The notes under the pieces: generated by a model
The model's input: only the letters and a program-made list of their open reading frames with translations
Databases searched by the model: none
Told to the model about the DNA's origin: nothing
Program-made: the position numbers and the translations under genes
Shown: positions 44,184 through 52,851 of the stretch, piece by piece
How the letters are laid out: each line of letters starts with the position of its first letter
Position numbering within the stretch: position 1 is the stretch's first letter
NCBI RefSeq assembly: GCF_001273755.1
Contig: NZ_LGYA01000001.1
Span: 1,720,362 to 1,784,361 of the forward strand
Length of the DNA: 64,000 bases
Reading direction: 5' to 3'
From: Peribacillus butanolivorans
GTDB lineage: Bacteria; Bacillota; Bacilli; Bacillales; DSM-1321

Positions 44184-44232
44184 AGTCTGAATCTCATTTC
44201 ATCCTATAGAAATGAGATTCAGACTCTTTTTT
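44184..44232. terminator. Strong bidirectional terminator
   Basis: AGTCTGAATCTCATTTC (44184-44200) pairs perfectly with 44209-44225, followed by CTTTTTT. It separates the IS remnant from the convergent histidine kinase gene and terminates the latter from the other side. Confidence 0.88.
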
Positions 44233-44234
44233 GT

Positions 44235-45695
44235 TTACTTTATGGATAATGGAATGGTAACTAAAAATTGTACACCCTGTTCAGTATTATTCATAGAATA
44301 CGTGATAAAAAGGGCTTCAAAAATTTGCTTTACAATATATAACCCTAAGCCACTCCCCCCAGTATTTCGATTTCTTGATTTTTCAATTCGATAAAATGGT
44401 TTGAAAATATGTTGTATATCCTCTTCTTTAATTTTTACACCTGTATTGATGACTTGAATTTGGATGTGGTGTTGTTTTGAATCCTGAGTTAGCTTTATAT
44501 ATACTTTCTCGCCATGCGGTGAATACATAATCCCATTATGAATAATGTTTTTACAGGCTTTTTCTAAAAGAGCACGATCTGTAAAAACAGAAAGGTGAGA
44601 ATCAATCTGTTTTATTATTTGAATGTCTTTTTGAGAAGCAAAAAAACCGAGATTTTTTGTGATTATATTAATTAATTCCGCGAGATTTACTTCTTCTAAT
44701 TTTAGTTTAAAGGTATGTTGTTCCAATTTGGAAATACCTAGAATCTCACGAACAAGTTGTTCCATATCCTGAACGGTTTGAAAGTTTTTTTGTAAATATG
44801 TGTCCCGGTCTTTATAGGGACCGATATTATACATCATTCCTTCTAAGTGTCCTTTCATAACAGTGAGAGGAGTCTTTAATTCATGTGCTACAATTGAAAA
44901 AAATTCCCTGCGTTTTTTTTCTATTTCTCTTTCTTTTTCAATGTCGCTTTGTAATTGCTGATTCGCTTTCTGTAAATCAAGCATAGTTTGTTGTAAATTA
45001 AGTGACATATCATTTAAACTATTGGATAATTCCCCTAATTCATCATTGGAACGAACCTCAATTTTTTCGGAAAAATCCAAGTTCGCCATCTTTTGTGCCC
45101 CTCTATTAATATAAATGAGTGGTCTTGTAATAAACCTCGAATATAAATAAGCACTTCCAACACCAATAACAACTACAATGATACTGATATAAGGAAGGAA
45201 ACGTACCAAGACCTGTGAAGCTTCATTAATAGGCTGAAATGTTGCGGATACTACGAGTGTTAAGTTACCATCTTGGAATTGAATTGGCATGGTAACATCA
45301 AATGAATTGGAAAGGTAATTTGAATTTCTTAATGGCTTTGTATTATCGAATTTTACACCAGGTAATGCTTGAGTACTACCTTGAATAAAAGATAAAAAAG
45401 GAGAATAAATTATTGCTCCTTCATTATTTTGAAGGTAGATCATTGCGTTATTTTTTTGAGCGTATTCATCAAAAAGTGGTATTGCATTTTGAAAAGAAAG
45501 ATCCTTAGATTTATCAATTATTTCTTCTATTCCTGTTTGAAGCTGGTCTGTTTTATACTGCTCATAAAATGTAGGGAGAAAGAAGTATAAAGTTAAATAG
45601 ATCAGGACTGCAAAGGCTAACAAAATAAGGGATGTAACCAAAAAGAGTTTATAGGTAATCTTCTTCATCTTCATGATTTTTAATATCTTATTCAT
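44235..45695 (-). CDS. Sensor histidine kinase
   Basis: About 486 residues. Two membrane helices (about 18-40 and 167-187) flank an extracytoplasmic sensor of about 125 residues. HAMP and coiled-coil segments follow (LIYINRGAQKMANLDFSEKI), then the H-box FFSIVAHELKTPLTV (His about 271), an N-box (ACKNIIHNGIMYS) and the G-box GGSGLGLYIVKQ. It phosphorylates the response regulator whose gene it overlaps by 8 bp (the ATG at 45695 lies within the last codons of the regulator gene). The layout with an ABC exporter recalls VncRS-Vex of streptococci. The ligand is unknown. Confidence 0.88.
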   Translation of the reverse strand: MNKILKIMKMKKITYKLFLVTSLILLAFAVLIYLTLYFFLPTFYEQYKTDQLQTGIEEIIDKSKDLSFQNAIPLFDEYAQKNNAMIYLQNNEGAIIYSPFLSFIQGSTQALPGVKFDNTKPLRNSNYLSNSFDVTMPIQFQDGNLTLVVSATFQPINEASQVLVRFLPYISIIVVVIGVGSAYLYSRFITRPLIYINRGAQKMANLDFSEKIEVRSNDELGELSNSLNDMSLNLQQTMLDLQKANQQLQSDIEKEREIEKKRREFFSIVAHELKTPLTVMKGHLEGMMYNIGPYKDRDTYLQKNFQTVQDMEQLVREILGISKLEQHTFKLKLEEVNLAELINIITKNLGFFASQKDIQIIKQIDSHLSVFTDRALLEKACKNIIHNGIMYSPHGEKVYIKLTQDSKQHHIQIQVINTGVKIKEEDIQHIFKPFYRIEKSRNRNTGGSGLGLYIVKQIFEALFITYSMNNTEQGVQFLVTIPLSIK

Positions 45696-46353
45696 CGATT
45701 TTGTAACCAATTCCCTTTACTGTTTTAATGTAGGGTATTTCTAATTTTTTTCGTATGTTTTTAATATGTGTATCGATAATTCGTGTTTCTCCGTAGTACT
45801 CGTATCCCCAAACTTTTTCTACGATGCTTTCTCTTGTGAGTACTTTTTTCTCATTTTGAAGGAGTAGTTGCAGCATCTCAAATTCTTTTGTTGTTAAAGG
45901 TATTTCAACTTTATTTACATATACTTTATATGCATCACAATCGACATGAATTTCTTTAAAAACTAAATGATTAGCTGTACTTTGATCATAGCTTCTCCTC
46001 AGTACTGCTTCGACTCGTCTAATCAAAACATGAAAAGAAAAAGGTTTAGTTATATAATCATCGATTCCAAGATCAAAACCTTTCATTTGATCTTGTTCTT
46101 CTTCTAAAGCGGTTAGCATAATAATTGGTACATTTGACTGGTTTCGAATCATTTTGGCAACTTCAAATCCGTTAAGGTTTGGCATCATCACATCCAAAAG
46201 AATTAAATCAAAGGATTGCTTATTATATTGTTTCATTCCCTCTAATCCATCTGATGCAACTTCAACTGTATAGTGTTGTGTCATTAAAAATTGTTTAATT
46301 AATTCCTGAATCTCTTGATCATCCTCTACTACAAGAATATGATAGTTCCTCAT
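45688..46353 (-). CDS. OmpR/PhoB-family response regulator
   Basis: A 221-residue regulator. The receiver domain (1-118) has the acidic pair EDD (10-12), the phospho-acceptor Asp54 in LILLDVMMP, a conserved Thr and Lys104 in the YITKPF motif. The C-terminal winged helix (about 128-220) includes LTTKEFEMLQLLLQNE and TRIIDTHIKNIRKKLE. Phosphorylation promotes dimer binding to direct repeats. The 22-bp repeat array before the exporter operon is the obvious candidate target. It is cotranscribed with the kinase. Confidence 0.9.
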   Translation of the reverse strand: MRNYHILVVEDDQEIQELIKQFLMTQHYTVEVASDGLEGMKQYNKQSFDLILLDVMMPNLNGFEVAKMIRNQSNVPIIMLTALEEEQDQMKGFDLGIDDYITKPFSFHVLIRRVEAVLRRSYDQSTANHLVFKEIHVDCDAYKVYVNKVEIPLTTKEFEMLQLLLQNEKKVLTRESIVEKVWGYEYYGETRIIDTHIKNIRKKLEIPYIKTVKGIGYKIDE

Positions 46354-46830
46354 GGTATCACCTCTTGTATCATTATAACCGTGTTATATGGAGTTAATGT
46401 GGAGAAGCATTCGATATTATACATAGAATAAATAAGGAGACTTAATAGGAAAACTATATTTATTTTTTACCAGCTAAATTCTTTCTTTATTAAATGCAAA
46501 ACTGCTGTTGATGGCTCATCATTAAGATGAGAGTCGAATAAAAGTAGAAAAAATCAGCACCGTATTTAACTAAAGCACTCAATTGTTAATTGGAGAATGC
46601 AAAACAAGTTAGTTAATATTAATGAAGAAACTAGGTTCTTAACTCCATCACCACCATAGAAAGGATATGTTTCTTTTCTAGTATTCATCAGTATTATAAG
46701 GATGGATGAAGCCAGTACAGAAATCCCCTCTCTTTTTTTAACTAACGGGTGCAAGAGTTTAATAAGTTGCTGCTGATGATCCCTTTCTTATCGAGCTAAA
46801 GGGGCAGAAAATTAATTTCATCAAATAACC
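46354..46830. other. Intergenic, no gene seen
   Basis: Holds the promoter of the response regulator/kinase operon on the minus strand. No CTCCATATA repeat is seen here, so autoregulation through the same site is not evident. Confidence 0.4.
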
Positions 46831-46924
46831 ATTGATTTTAATTGCTGGTTAATATAAAATAATTCAAAATAATCTAATTTTAAAAATTCTATGAAGAGAA
46901 AGAGTACGTTATAGTTTCTGTTCC

Positions 46925-47151
46925 AAAGAGAGCTGGTGTTTTGCTGAAAGCCAGTGTCCAGATAATAACCGAAAATCATCTCTGAGAAGTAAAGCCGAAT
47001 GTATTAGTAAGCTTTATCGGTTTCCTCCGTTACAAGGAACAACGTATGATTGTACGTTTGTAAGGGTAGTAAAGTGCTTTCGAAGCATTTTATTAAACAA
47101 GAGTGGTACCGCGAGTTAATATCTCGTCTCTTAATGAGACGGGATTTTTTG
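46925..47151 (+). ncRNA. T-box leader, predicted Ile specifier (AUC)
   Basis: Stem I runs from about 46925 (AAGAGAGCTGGTG) with the specifier loop CCGAAAATCATCTCTGAG, giving GAA-A-ATC-A (specifier ATC at 46975-46977). The T-box proper AGAGTGGTACCGCG is at 47100-47113 and a terminator CGTCTC/GAGACG with a T6 tract ends at 47151. A promoter TTGATT-N17-TAAAAT lies at 46832-46860. It should switch on the following gene when isoleucyl-tRNA is uncharged. Confidence 0.87.
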
Positions 47152-47204
47152 TTTTTTATTCCTTTTTAAATCAATGAAAATAAATGTAAAGAGGTGAAGG
47201 TGTA

Positions 47205-48029
47205 ATGAAGACACTATTATTCGTAACAGATTTATACTATGAAGCAAAAGGAAGAAATTATTATGAGGAGGATTTGTTCCTTACTTCGAAGCTTAGAGAA
47301 GATTTTCAGGTGGTCATTTGTCATCCTGAAGATACCGAAACGTTTGAAAAAGATTTTGACTTAATTGTATTTCGAAATGCTGGTCCAGTAGCGAATTTTA
47401 AGGATAAGTATCAAGCATTCCGAAATAGAGTAGTTTCTGGTTATTTGAAAACATACAATTCATTTAACGGAAAGGCTGATATGAACGGGAAGGAATATTT
47501 AATTGAATTAACGAATGCTAAATTTCCTGTTATTCCAACTATCGATACTCTTGATTCTTTAGATAAACTCCCTAATGTAAAAACGTATATTGTAAAGCCG
47601 AAAGATGGTGCAGATTCTATCGGTATGGAATTTGTCACGAAAGATGAATTGAGAGATAAAGTTGATTCAGAATCAAAAAAAACATTGGTACAACCATTTA
47701 TCAACTTTGAGTATGAGGTTTCATTTTATTTTATCGATAAAGAATTTCAGTATGCTCTTTATGCACCAGATAAAGAGCAAAGATGGGAATTAAAAGAATA
47801 TGTGCCTACTGAAGAAGATTTAACTTTTGCTAACCGATTTATTGAATGGAATAATCTTGATTGGGGGATTCAACGAGTTGATGCTTGTCGGAATGAACAA
47901 GGTGAACTTTTATTAGTTGAATTAGAAGATTTAAATCCCTATCTTTCCTTATTAGAATTATCTGATGTAACACGTCAGAACTTTGTAGAAGCAATGAAAA
48001 AATCATTACAGAAAGCTCTTCAAGCTTAA
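47205..48029 (+). CDS. ATP-grasp ligase-like protein under T-box control
   Basis: A 274-residue protein with the ATP-grasp layout: an N-terminal pre-ATP domain (about 1-100), a nucleotide-binding part (IVKPKDGADSIGMEFV, LVQPFINFEYEVSFYFID) and the metal-binding end LLVELEDLNPYLSLLE (Glu, Asp and Asn-Pro). ATP-grasp enzymes join a carboxylate to an amine or thiol through an acylphosphate; relatives include RimK, glutathione synthetase and L-amino-acid ligases. An Ile-type T-box suggests its substrate or product involves isoleucine, or that it responds to Ile starvation. It has GAGGTGAAGG before the ATG and stands alone. Confidence 0.78.
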   Translation: MKTLLFVTDLYYEAKGRNYYEEDLFLTSKLREDFQVVICHPEDTETFEKDFDLIVFRNAGPVANFKDKYQAFRNRVVSGYLKTYNSFNGKADMNGKEYLIELTNAKFPVIPTIDTLDSLDKLPNVKTYIVKPKDGADSIGMEFVTKDELRDKVDSESKKTLVQPFINFEYEVSFYFIDKEFQYALYAPDKEQRWELKEYVPTEEDLTFANRFIEWNNLDWGIQRVDACRNEQGELLLVELEDLNPYLSLLELSDVTRQNFVEAMKKSLQKALQA

Positions 48030-48048
48030 ATCAAGATGTTTTACCAAG

Positions 48049-48074
48049 GGACCTTATTAATATGGTCCTTTTTT
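48049..48074 (+). terminator. Rho-independent terminator
   Basis: GGACC (48049-48053) pairs with GGTCC (48064-48068), followed by TTTTTT. It ends the ATP-grasp gene. Confidence 0.75.
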
Positions 48075-48381
48075 CTTTGTGAAAAATCAACAGCATGTTA
48101 TAACAGGTTTTTAAATCTCTTATTCCACTACTGAGTGTTTTCGTATAAAAGCACTTTATGGAGGCGTTCAAATATGTGGCAAGAGTATAAGGTTGTTTTT
48201 CCGGATTATCAAATCAGAGCAAATGACACTGTTTTATGTTATGAAGGGTAGATTTTTCCCCTGATGTCCCTGATAAAATTACATAACTCTGAAAAGTATC
48301 CGTGAAACACGTTTTGCTTAGGGGAGGGGTCTCGGAGTCATTTATTTATAAGTTCAGTCGAGTATATTTTTTAATTCATAC
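48075..48381. other. Intergenic with one tiny frame
   Basis: A 25-codon frame at 48174-48251 (MWQEYKVVFPDYQIRANDTV, then LCYEG) has GGAGG about 9 bp upstream and may be a small gene or a truncated one. Nothing else is supported. Confidence 0.35.
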
Positions 48382-48506
48382 TTGACATATATGTTTAATA
48401 TAATTTAGTATAAACTTAAATATTCATACTAATAAAATGTGCTGACTAGATTACTAGAGGCTCTCTATTCAAGATGAAGTGTATCTTGGACAGAGGGCCT
48501 CTTTTG
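48382..48506 (+). promoter_or_regulatory. Promoter and attenuator-like leader L1, before fbpA-like gene
   Basis: TTGACA (48382-48387), 18 bp, TAGTAT (48406-48411). Downstream a CTAG-ATTA-CTAG hairpin (48446-48457) overlaps a larger hairpin AGAGGC (48456-48461) ... GCCTCT (48497-48502) with inner CAAGAT/ATCTTG and a weak TTTT. The shared bases make the two hairpins mutually exclusive. The same architecture recurs at 49753 and 54163. Confidence 0.6.
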
Positions 48507-48639
48507 GCTATAGAAATCAACGGTATGGAAGGAGGTGGAACAGGAAGAAAACGCGTTTTACAACTAAAATTAACGGTATAATTCTTTGTTTTATACCACT
48601 ATTCAACGAAATGATTTGATTATAAAAGGAGGCTACATC

Positions 48640-48801
48640 TTGGGGGAATTATTACGTAATGCTCTAAATAATAAAAAGGTTTTCCTGATAAACAAGTTAA
48701 TAAATGAAGGGATTTATAAGAAAAATAACACTCATTTATTTGAAATGACTATATCTGATTTACAGGAAGAATATAATAAAATTAGTGATAAAAAAAGATG
48801 A
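48640..48801 (+). CDS. FbpA-family (Fur-regulated basic) small protein
   Basis: A 53-residue protein: GELLRNALNNKKVFLINKLI, NEGIYKKNNTHLFEMTISDL, QEEYNKISDKKR. It matches the FbpA family (short, basic, with K-x-x-L-I-x-K-L and L-x-x-L-x-x-E-Y). FbpA-C of B. subtilis act with the small RNA FsrA in iron sparing. The TTG at 48640 is chosen because AAAGGAGG lies at 48625-48632; the longer frame from 48586 lacks one. Its promoter carries leader L1, linking it to the organosulfur units rather than to an obvious Fur box. Confidence 0.75.
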   Translation: MGELLRNALNNKKVFLINKLINEGIYKKNNTHLFEMTISDLQEEYNKISDKKR

Positions 48802-49125
48802 GCGTTTGAAGCATTAAACGTATTCCGATAATAACCCAGAGTAAGATCATCTAATTTTAGTTAGTTTTAAAGATTATGGGGATATCTACCTTTTGAATTT
48901 CAGGTAATTTAGTGGAGTATTTTTTCTTAGGAGTTGTTTGTTTACATGAATTTACTTTGTAAAACTTATTCAGAGAGGTGATGGAAAAGGGCCTTTGAAA
49001 CTTCTAGCAAAGATTTTTTTAGAATTCCGTGCTACCACAATCTAGTTTAAGGCGTACCTCTCATTCTTGAAGAAGGTTTTTTAAATCCTTTACAATTCTA
49101 CAAACGATGAAAAGGAGAAGGTCAT
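48802..49125. other. Intergenic, no gene seen
   Basis: No supported gene or clear promoter. AAAAGGAGAAGG before the next gene is at its right end. Confidence 0.4.
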
Positions 49126-49329
49126 ATGGGGTATAAAATTTGCGAAGATATGGAAGAAATAAGGCGGAAATTAATTAATAAACTGATTGTCTTTAATGTA
49201 TATAAGAATAAGGAACAACTGTTGAACTTATCTTTAAAAGAGTTAGAAAATGAATACAAAAGAATTCAATTAGATAGTCATCCTCATTGTGATACGGGTT
49301 CGATACATTGGACTAATAAAAAATATTAA
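49126..49329 (+). CDS. FbpA-family-like small protein
   Basis: A 67-residue relative of the preceding small protein: EIRRKLINKLIVFNVYKNKE, QLLNLSLKELENEYKRIQLD, then a His/Cys tail (SHPHCDTGSIHW). The core pattern agrees with FbpA, while the tail with His-x-His-Cys could bind a metal. A good ribosome binding site (AAGGAGAAGG) precedes the ATG. It may be a paralogue with a divergent role in iron or sulfur limitation; this is inference. Confidence 0.7.
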   Translation: MGYKICEDMEEIRRKLINKLIVFNVYKNKEQLLNLSLKELENEYKRIQLDSHPHCDTGSIHWTNKKY

Positions 49330-49502
49330 ATGAAGCTGTCGGGTAACAAAGGCAAAAAAAATAAAGAACTGTATCAAAAGATAAAGAGAACAATCCAAAT
49401 GAATGAGATTTTATTAGTCCTTTCGATGGAAAGTCGGATTTTCTTTGATGGTAGTATTGTACCAATGATTTAGCTTGTTCGCTAATTTTACTATTAGAAT
49501 AT

Positions 49503-49676
49503 ATGATTGGATGTTCATTAGGACTTGTACTTGTTGTTGTTCTATTTGATATGTATCCTTTACATGTTGCTCAATGGTTGTCCGGAGTTATGTCTATAGT
49601 TGTTAATTTTTTATTGTTGGATTTTGGGGAAAATTACCTTTTATATGTGCAGCAAAAGTTGAAGAAAAGTGCATAA
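49503..49676 (+). CDS. Small membrane protein or fragment
   Basis: A 57-codon frame from ATG 49503 (open further upstream without a start): MIGCSLGLVLVVVLFDMYPL, HVAQWLSGVMSIVVNFLLLD, then FGENYLLYVQQKLKKSA. Two hydrophobic helices and a basic end suggest a membrane peptide. The ribosome binding site is weak, so it could be the end of a decayed gene. The family is not recognised. Confidence 0.4.
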   Translation: MIGCSLGLVLVVVLFDMYPLHVAQWLSGVMSIVVNFLLLDFGENYLLYVQQKLKKSA

Positions 49677-49682
49677 GGTGTA

Positions 49683-49806
49683 TTGACAACGTGAAGTATG
49701 CCCGCTAATATAAAACATAGTAATAACATAGGAATAGTTAATATATAGTTTGCCGGTCAACCGGAGACAATTTCTGATTTTGTAGAAGATGTCTCTGGTT
49801 TTTTGT
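49683..49806 (+). promoter_or_regulatory. Promoter and attenuator-like leader L2, before LLM monooxygenase
   Basis: TTGACA (49683-49688), 17 bp, TAATAT (49706-49711). Further on, CCGG-TCAA-CCGG (49753-49764) forms a hairpin whose right arm begins the terminator stem CCGGAGACA (49761-49769) with TGTCTCTGG (49790-49798) and a long T tract. Transcription must pass this terminator to reach the monooxygenase gene. Confidence 0.7.
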
Positions 49807-49881
49807 TTTTTTTAAACCTTTTACTATCAAATATTTATTGTATTATCAGTTTTCAAAAAGTCAGAAAAGGAGACAAAAAAA

Positions 49882-51270
49882 ATGAACAAAAAAAGAATCT
49901 TATTAAATGCATTTGATATGAATTGTGTTGGCCATCAATCACCAGGTTTGTGGGTACATCCTGAAGATCAATCACATCGCTATAATGAGATTGAATATTG
50001 GGTGGAGTTAGCGCAAACATTGGAGAAAGGACGGTTCGATGGTTTGTTTATTGCGGATGTAATCGGGACTTATGATGTGTATGGTAAAGATAAAAAAACT
50101 ACAGTTCGTGAAGCAACACAAGTTCCGGTAAATGATCCAATTCTGCTCGTTTCAGCAATGGCTAATGAAACTAAACATTTAGGATTTGGAATCACATGCT
50201 CGACAACGTTTGAACACCCATATACGTTTGCAAGAAGAATGTCTACATTGGATCATCTAACGAACGGGCGAATTGCTTGGAATATTGTTACTTCCTATTT
50301 AGAAAGTGGAACGAAAAATATCGACATCGGTAATAAATTTCAACATGCGGAAAGATACAATATAGCCGATGAATATTTAGAAGTTTGCTATAAATTGTGG
50401 GAGGGTAGCTGGGAAGACGATGCAGTTGTGAAAGATAAAGAGAAGCGAATCTATACCGATCCAACAAAAGTTCACGAAATCAACCATCATGGTAATTATT
50501 TCGATGTGCCAGGCATTCATTTGTGTGAGCCATCACCACAAAGAACTCCTGTTTTGTATCAAGCTGGTGGATCTGCAAGAGGCCGACAATTTGCAGGCAA
50601 ACATGCAGAATGTACATTTATTTCTGGTCCTGGAAAAGAAGCGATTTCTATATATGTTAAAGATGTTAGAGCACAAGCTAATTTGCAAGGAAGAGATCCA
50701 AAAAGTGTGAAAGTTTTCGCATTACTTACACCAATTGTGGGACGAACAGAAGAAGAGGCATGGGCAAAATATGAAGAGTTATCGAAATATATAAGTTATG
50801 AAGGAGCCCTTTCCCTACTAAGTGGGTGGTCAGGAGTTGATTTCTCTGAATATGATCCTGATCAAGAAATTGAATATATTGAAACAAATGCAATTAAATC
50901 AATGCTCGAAAGTTTGACAAAAGCAAGTGCAAATAAAAAATGGACAGTACGTGAGTTAGCGAATTTTGCTGGTATAGGTGGAATGGGTCCCGTGGCAATC
51001 GGAACACCAGAGCAAATTGCTGATACGCTTGAAGATTGGATTGAGGATACGGATATCGATGGATTTAATCTTGCATATGCGATAACACCAGGAACTTTTA
51101 AAGATTTTGTTGAACTTGTCATACCAGAACTTCAACGAAGAGGATTAGTGAAAATGGAATATGAAGAAGGGACTTTCAGAGAAAAGCTATTTGGAAAAAA
51201 AGCTCGTTTACCAGAAAACCACGTAGGGAATCAGTATAGAAAAGTTGGTCTTCAAGAGAGCTCAAAATAA
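49882..51270 (+). CDS. LLM-class FMN-dependent monooxygenase (NtaA/SnaA/DszA family)
   Basis: A 462-residue TIM-barrel flavin monooxygenase. Typical stretches are LLNAFDMNCVGHQSPGLWVH, LEKGRFDGLFIADVIGTYDV, FARRMSTLDHLTNGRIAWNI, then VTSYLESGTKN and PSPQRTPVLYQAGGSARGRQ. Members use FMNH2 from a separate reductase to cleave C-S or C-N bonds (alkanesulfonates, sulfones, nitrilotriacetate). Neighbours make organosulfur compounds the likely substrates. AAAAGGAGA precedes the ATG, and transcription passes leader L2. It is related to the second enzyme at 58382. Confidence 0.88.
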   Translation: MNKKRILLNAFDMNCVGHQSPGLWVHPEDQSHRYNEIEYWVELAQTLEKGRFDGLFIADVIGTYDVYGKDKKTTVREATQVPVNDPILLVSAMANETKHLGFGITCSTTFEHPYTFARRMSTLDHLTNGRIAWNIVTSYLESGTKNIDIGNKFQHAERYNIADEYLEVCYKLWEGSWEDDAVVKDKEKRIYTDPTKVHEINHHGNYFDVPGIHLCEPSPQRTPVLYQAGGSARGRQFAGKHAECTFISGPGKEAISIYVKDVRAQANLQGRDPKSVKVFALLTPIVGRTEEEAWAKYEELSKYISYEGALSLLSGWSGVDFSEYDPDQEIEYIETNAIKSMLESLTKASANKKWTVRELANFAGIGGMGPVAIGTPEQIADTLEDWIEDTDIDGFNLAYAITPGTFKDFVELVIPELQRRGLVKMEYEEGTFREKLFGKKARLPENHVGNQYRKVGLQESSK

Positions 51271-51464
51271 TTTACTACATAAAAAGTATTTGATTAAACA
51301 AAATGATGAACGTCATCCTACTGCATGTTATTGATGCTTTTGTCCTGAAAGGAGCTACACAGTAAGATGAGCAAGCTTAATACTATTTAATTATTTTTTT
51401 ATAAATAAATACGACTAATATGATGCGAATAATCATATTTAAAATTAAAGGAGTTATTTAAAAA

Positions 51465-52715
51465 ATGTCTAATCAAAAACAATTAAATTTAGGTGTTAAC
51501 AAAGATCGTTTAACTTCACTAAATTTTACTGAACCAGTAAAAGTTGGCTCTGCTGAATTAGATCAATTGATTACAGATATTGCAATAGATGCTGAGAACC
51601 GTCGGAGTTCTGGTAGCGAAGCTCGCCCATATTATGCAATCGATTTAATCAGACGAACCCGACTTGGTGCTCTTCGTTTACCGGTTGAACTAGGGGGTGG
51701 CGGTGCTAGTATTCGTGAACTTTTCTATGTCATCATTCGATTAGCTGAAGCCGATCCAGATATCGCGCATAGCCTTCGGTCTCATTTTTCCAATGTGGAT
51801 GAATTACTTCGAAATCCTGCAAGTGAACAACGTGATACGTGGTTACAAAGAATAGCAGATGGAGCAATCATTGGCAATGCTTTTACTGAGCTTTCATCGA
51901 AAAATGTGGGGCATTTGGCCTTTGAAACAACTTTGTCCCCTGAAGGTGAGGGTTACCGATTGAACGGCACGAAGTACTTTAGTACAGGTACCATGTATGC
52001 TGACTGGGTACTTGTTACGGCATCTACCTTAGATGGAATACCTGTATCCGTGATCATCCCAACTGATCGTGAAGGTGTCATAATAAAAGACGATTGGGAT
52101 GGAATCGGACAAAGATTGACTGGGAGTGGCACGACACATTTAAACAATGTTTTCGTTAATAAAGGTGAAGTGACTGTAATCCGTGATGACAGGACGCCAT
52201 TCAATTCATATTTACAGCTTTATCTCCATGCGGTTATTTCAGGCATATTACGTAATGTAGTGGCAGACGCATCAGCTTTGGTTCATAAACGAACTCGAAC
52301 ATTTAGTTTTGCTGCTGCAGACACTGCATCTGCAGACCCGCAACTACAACAGGTTGTTGGACAGCTCTCAAGTAGTGCGTTCGCGTCCGAAGCGATTGTT
52401 CTCGCTGCTGTAGATGCACTGGACATTGCTGTGAATTCAGCGGTCGACGGCGTGATTGACTATGATTTAAGTCATGATGCTTCACTTCGGGCGGCTCAGG
52501 CTAAGGTTATTGTGGACGATCTTGCATTGCAAGCTTCTACGTTACTTTTTGAAGTGGGAGGAGCATCTGCAACGAGAAAGTCAGCGAACCTCGATCGTCA
52601 CTGGCGTAATATCCGTACCATAGCTTCTCATAATCCAACTGTCTACAAAGCACGTGCTATCGGTAATTACGTTGTGAACGGTACTAAGCTTCCGCTGAAG
52701 CAAATTTACTTTTAA
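51465..52715 (+). CDS. Acyl-CoA dehydrogenase-like flavoprotein (DszC/SfnB type)
   Basis: A 416-residue protein with the acyl-CoA dehydrogenase fold: helical N-domain (IRRTRLGALRLPVELGGGGA), beta domain (GNAFTELSSKNVGHLAFETT, GYRLNGTKYFSTGTMYADWV) and C-terminal helices (FEVGGASATRKSANLDRHWR, NIRTIASHNP). The latter resembles the flavin monooxygenase subgroup (DszC, SfnB) rather than true dehydrogenases, with His and Arg in place of a catalytic Glu. In organosulfur pathways these use FMNH2 and O2 to oxygenate sulfur. It is richer in GC than its neighbours, which hints at a different origin. Confidence 0.83.
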   Translation: MSNQKQLNLGVNKDRLTSLNFTEPVKVGSAELDQLITDIAIDAENRRSSGSEARPYYAIDLIRRTRLGALRLPVELGGGGASIRELFYVIIRLAEADPDIAHSLRSHFSNVDELLRNPASEQRDTWLQRIADGAIIGNAFTELSSKNVGHLAFETTLSPEGEGYRLNGTKYFSTGTMYADWVLVTASTLDGIPVSVIIPTDREGVIIKDDWDGIGQRLTGSGTTHLNNVFVNKGEVTVIRDDRTPFNSYLQLYLHAVISGILRNVVADASALVHKRTRTFSFAAADTASADPQLQQVVGQLSSSAFASEAIVLAAVDALDIAVNSAVDGVIDYDLSHDASLRAAQAKVIVDDLALQASTLLFEVGGASATRKSANLDRHWRNIRTIASHNPTVYKARAIGNYVVNGTKLPLKQIYF

Positions 52716-52851
52716 GTAGATGGGTTGCTATGGACATTAAGCGATCTACTAAAAGTTTTCTCCTTATATTCATTATCATATAGAGTTTGATATAGATAAG
52801 TCTATAATTGTGAGTTTTCTATCTATAAACAAAAAGTTGGAGGATATAAAA

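Noticed and set aside
48382-48506. S-box (SAM) or T-box riboswitch for the sulfur leaders
   Set aside because: None of the conserved S-box or T-box sequences is present; only the short hairpin plus terminator design is seen.
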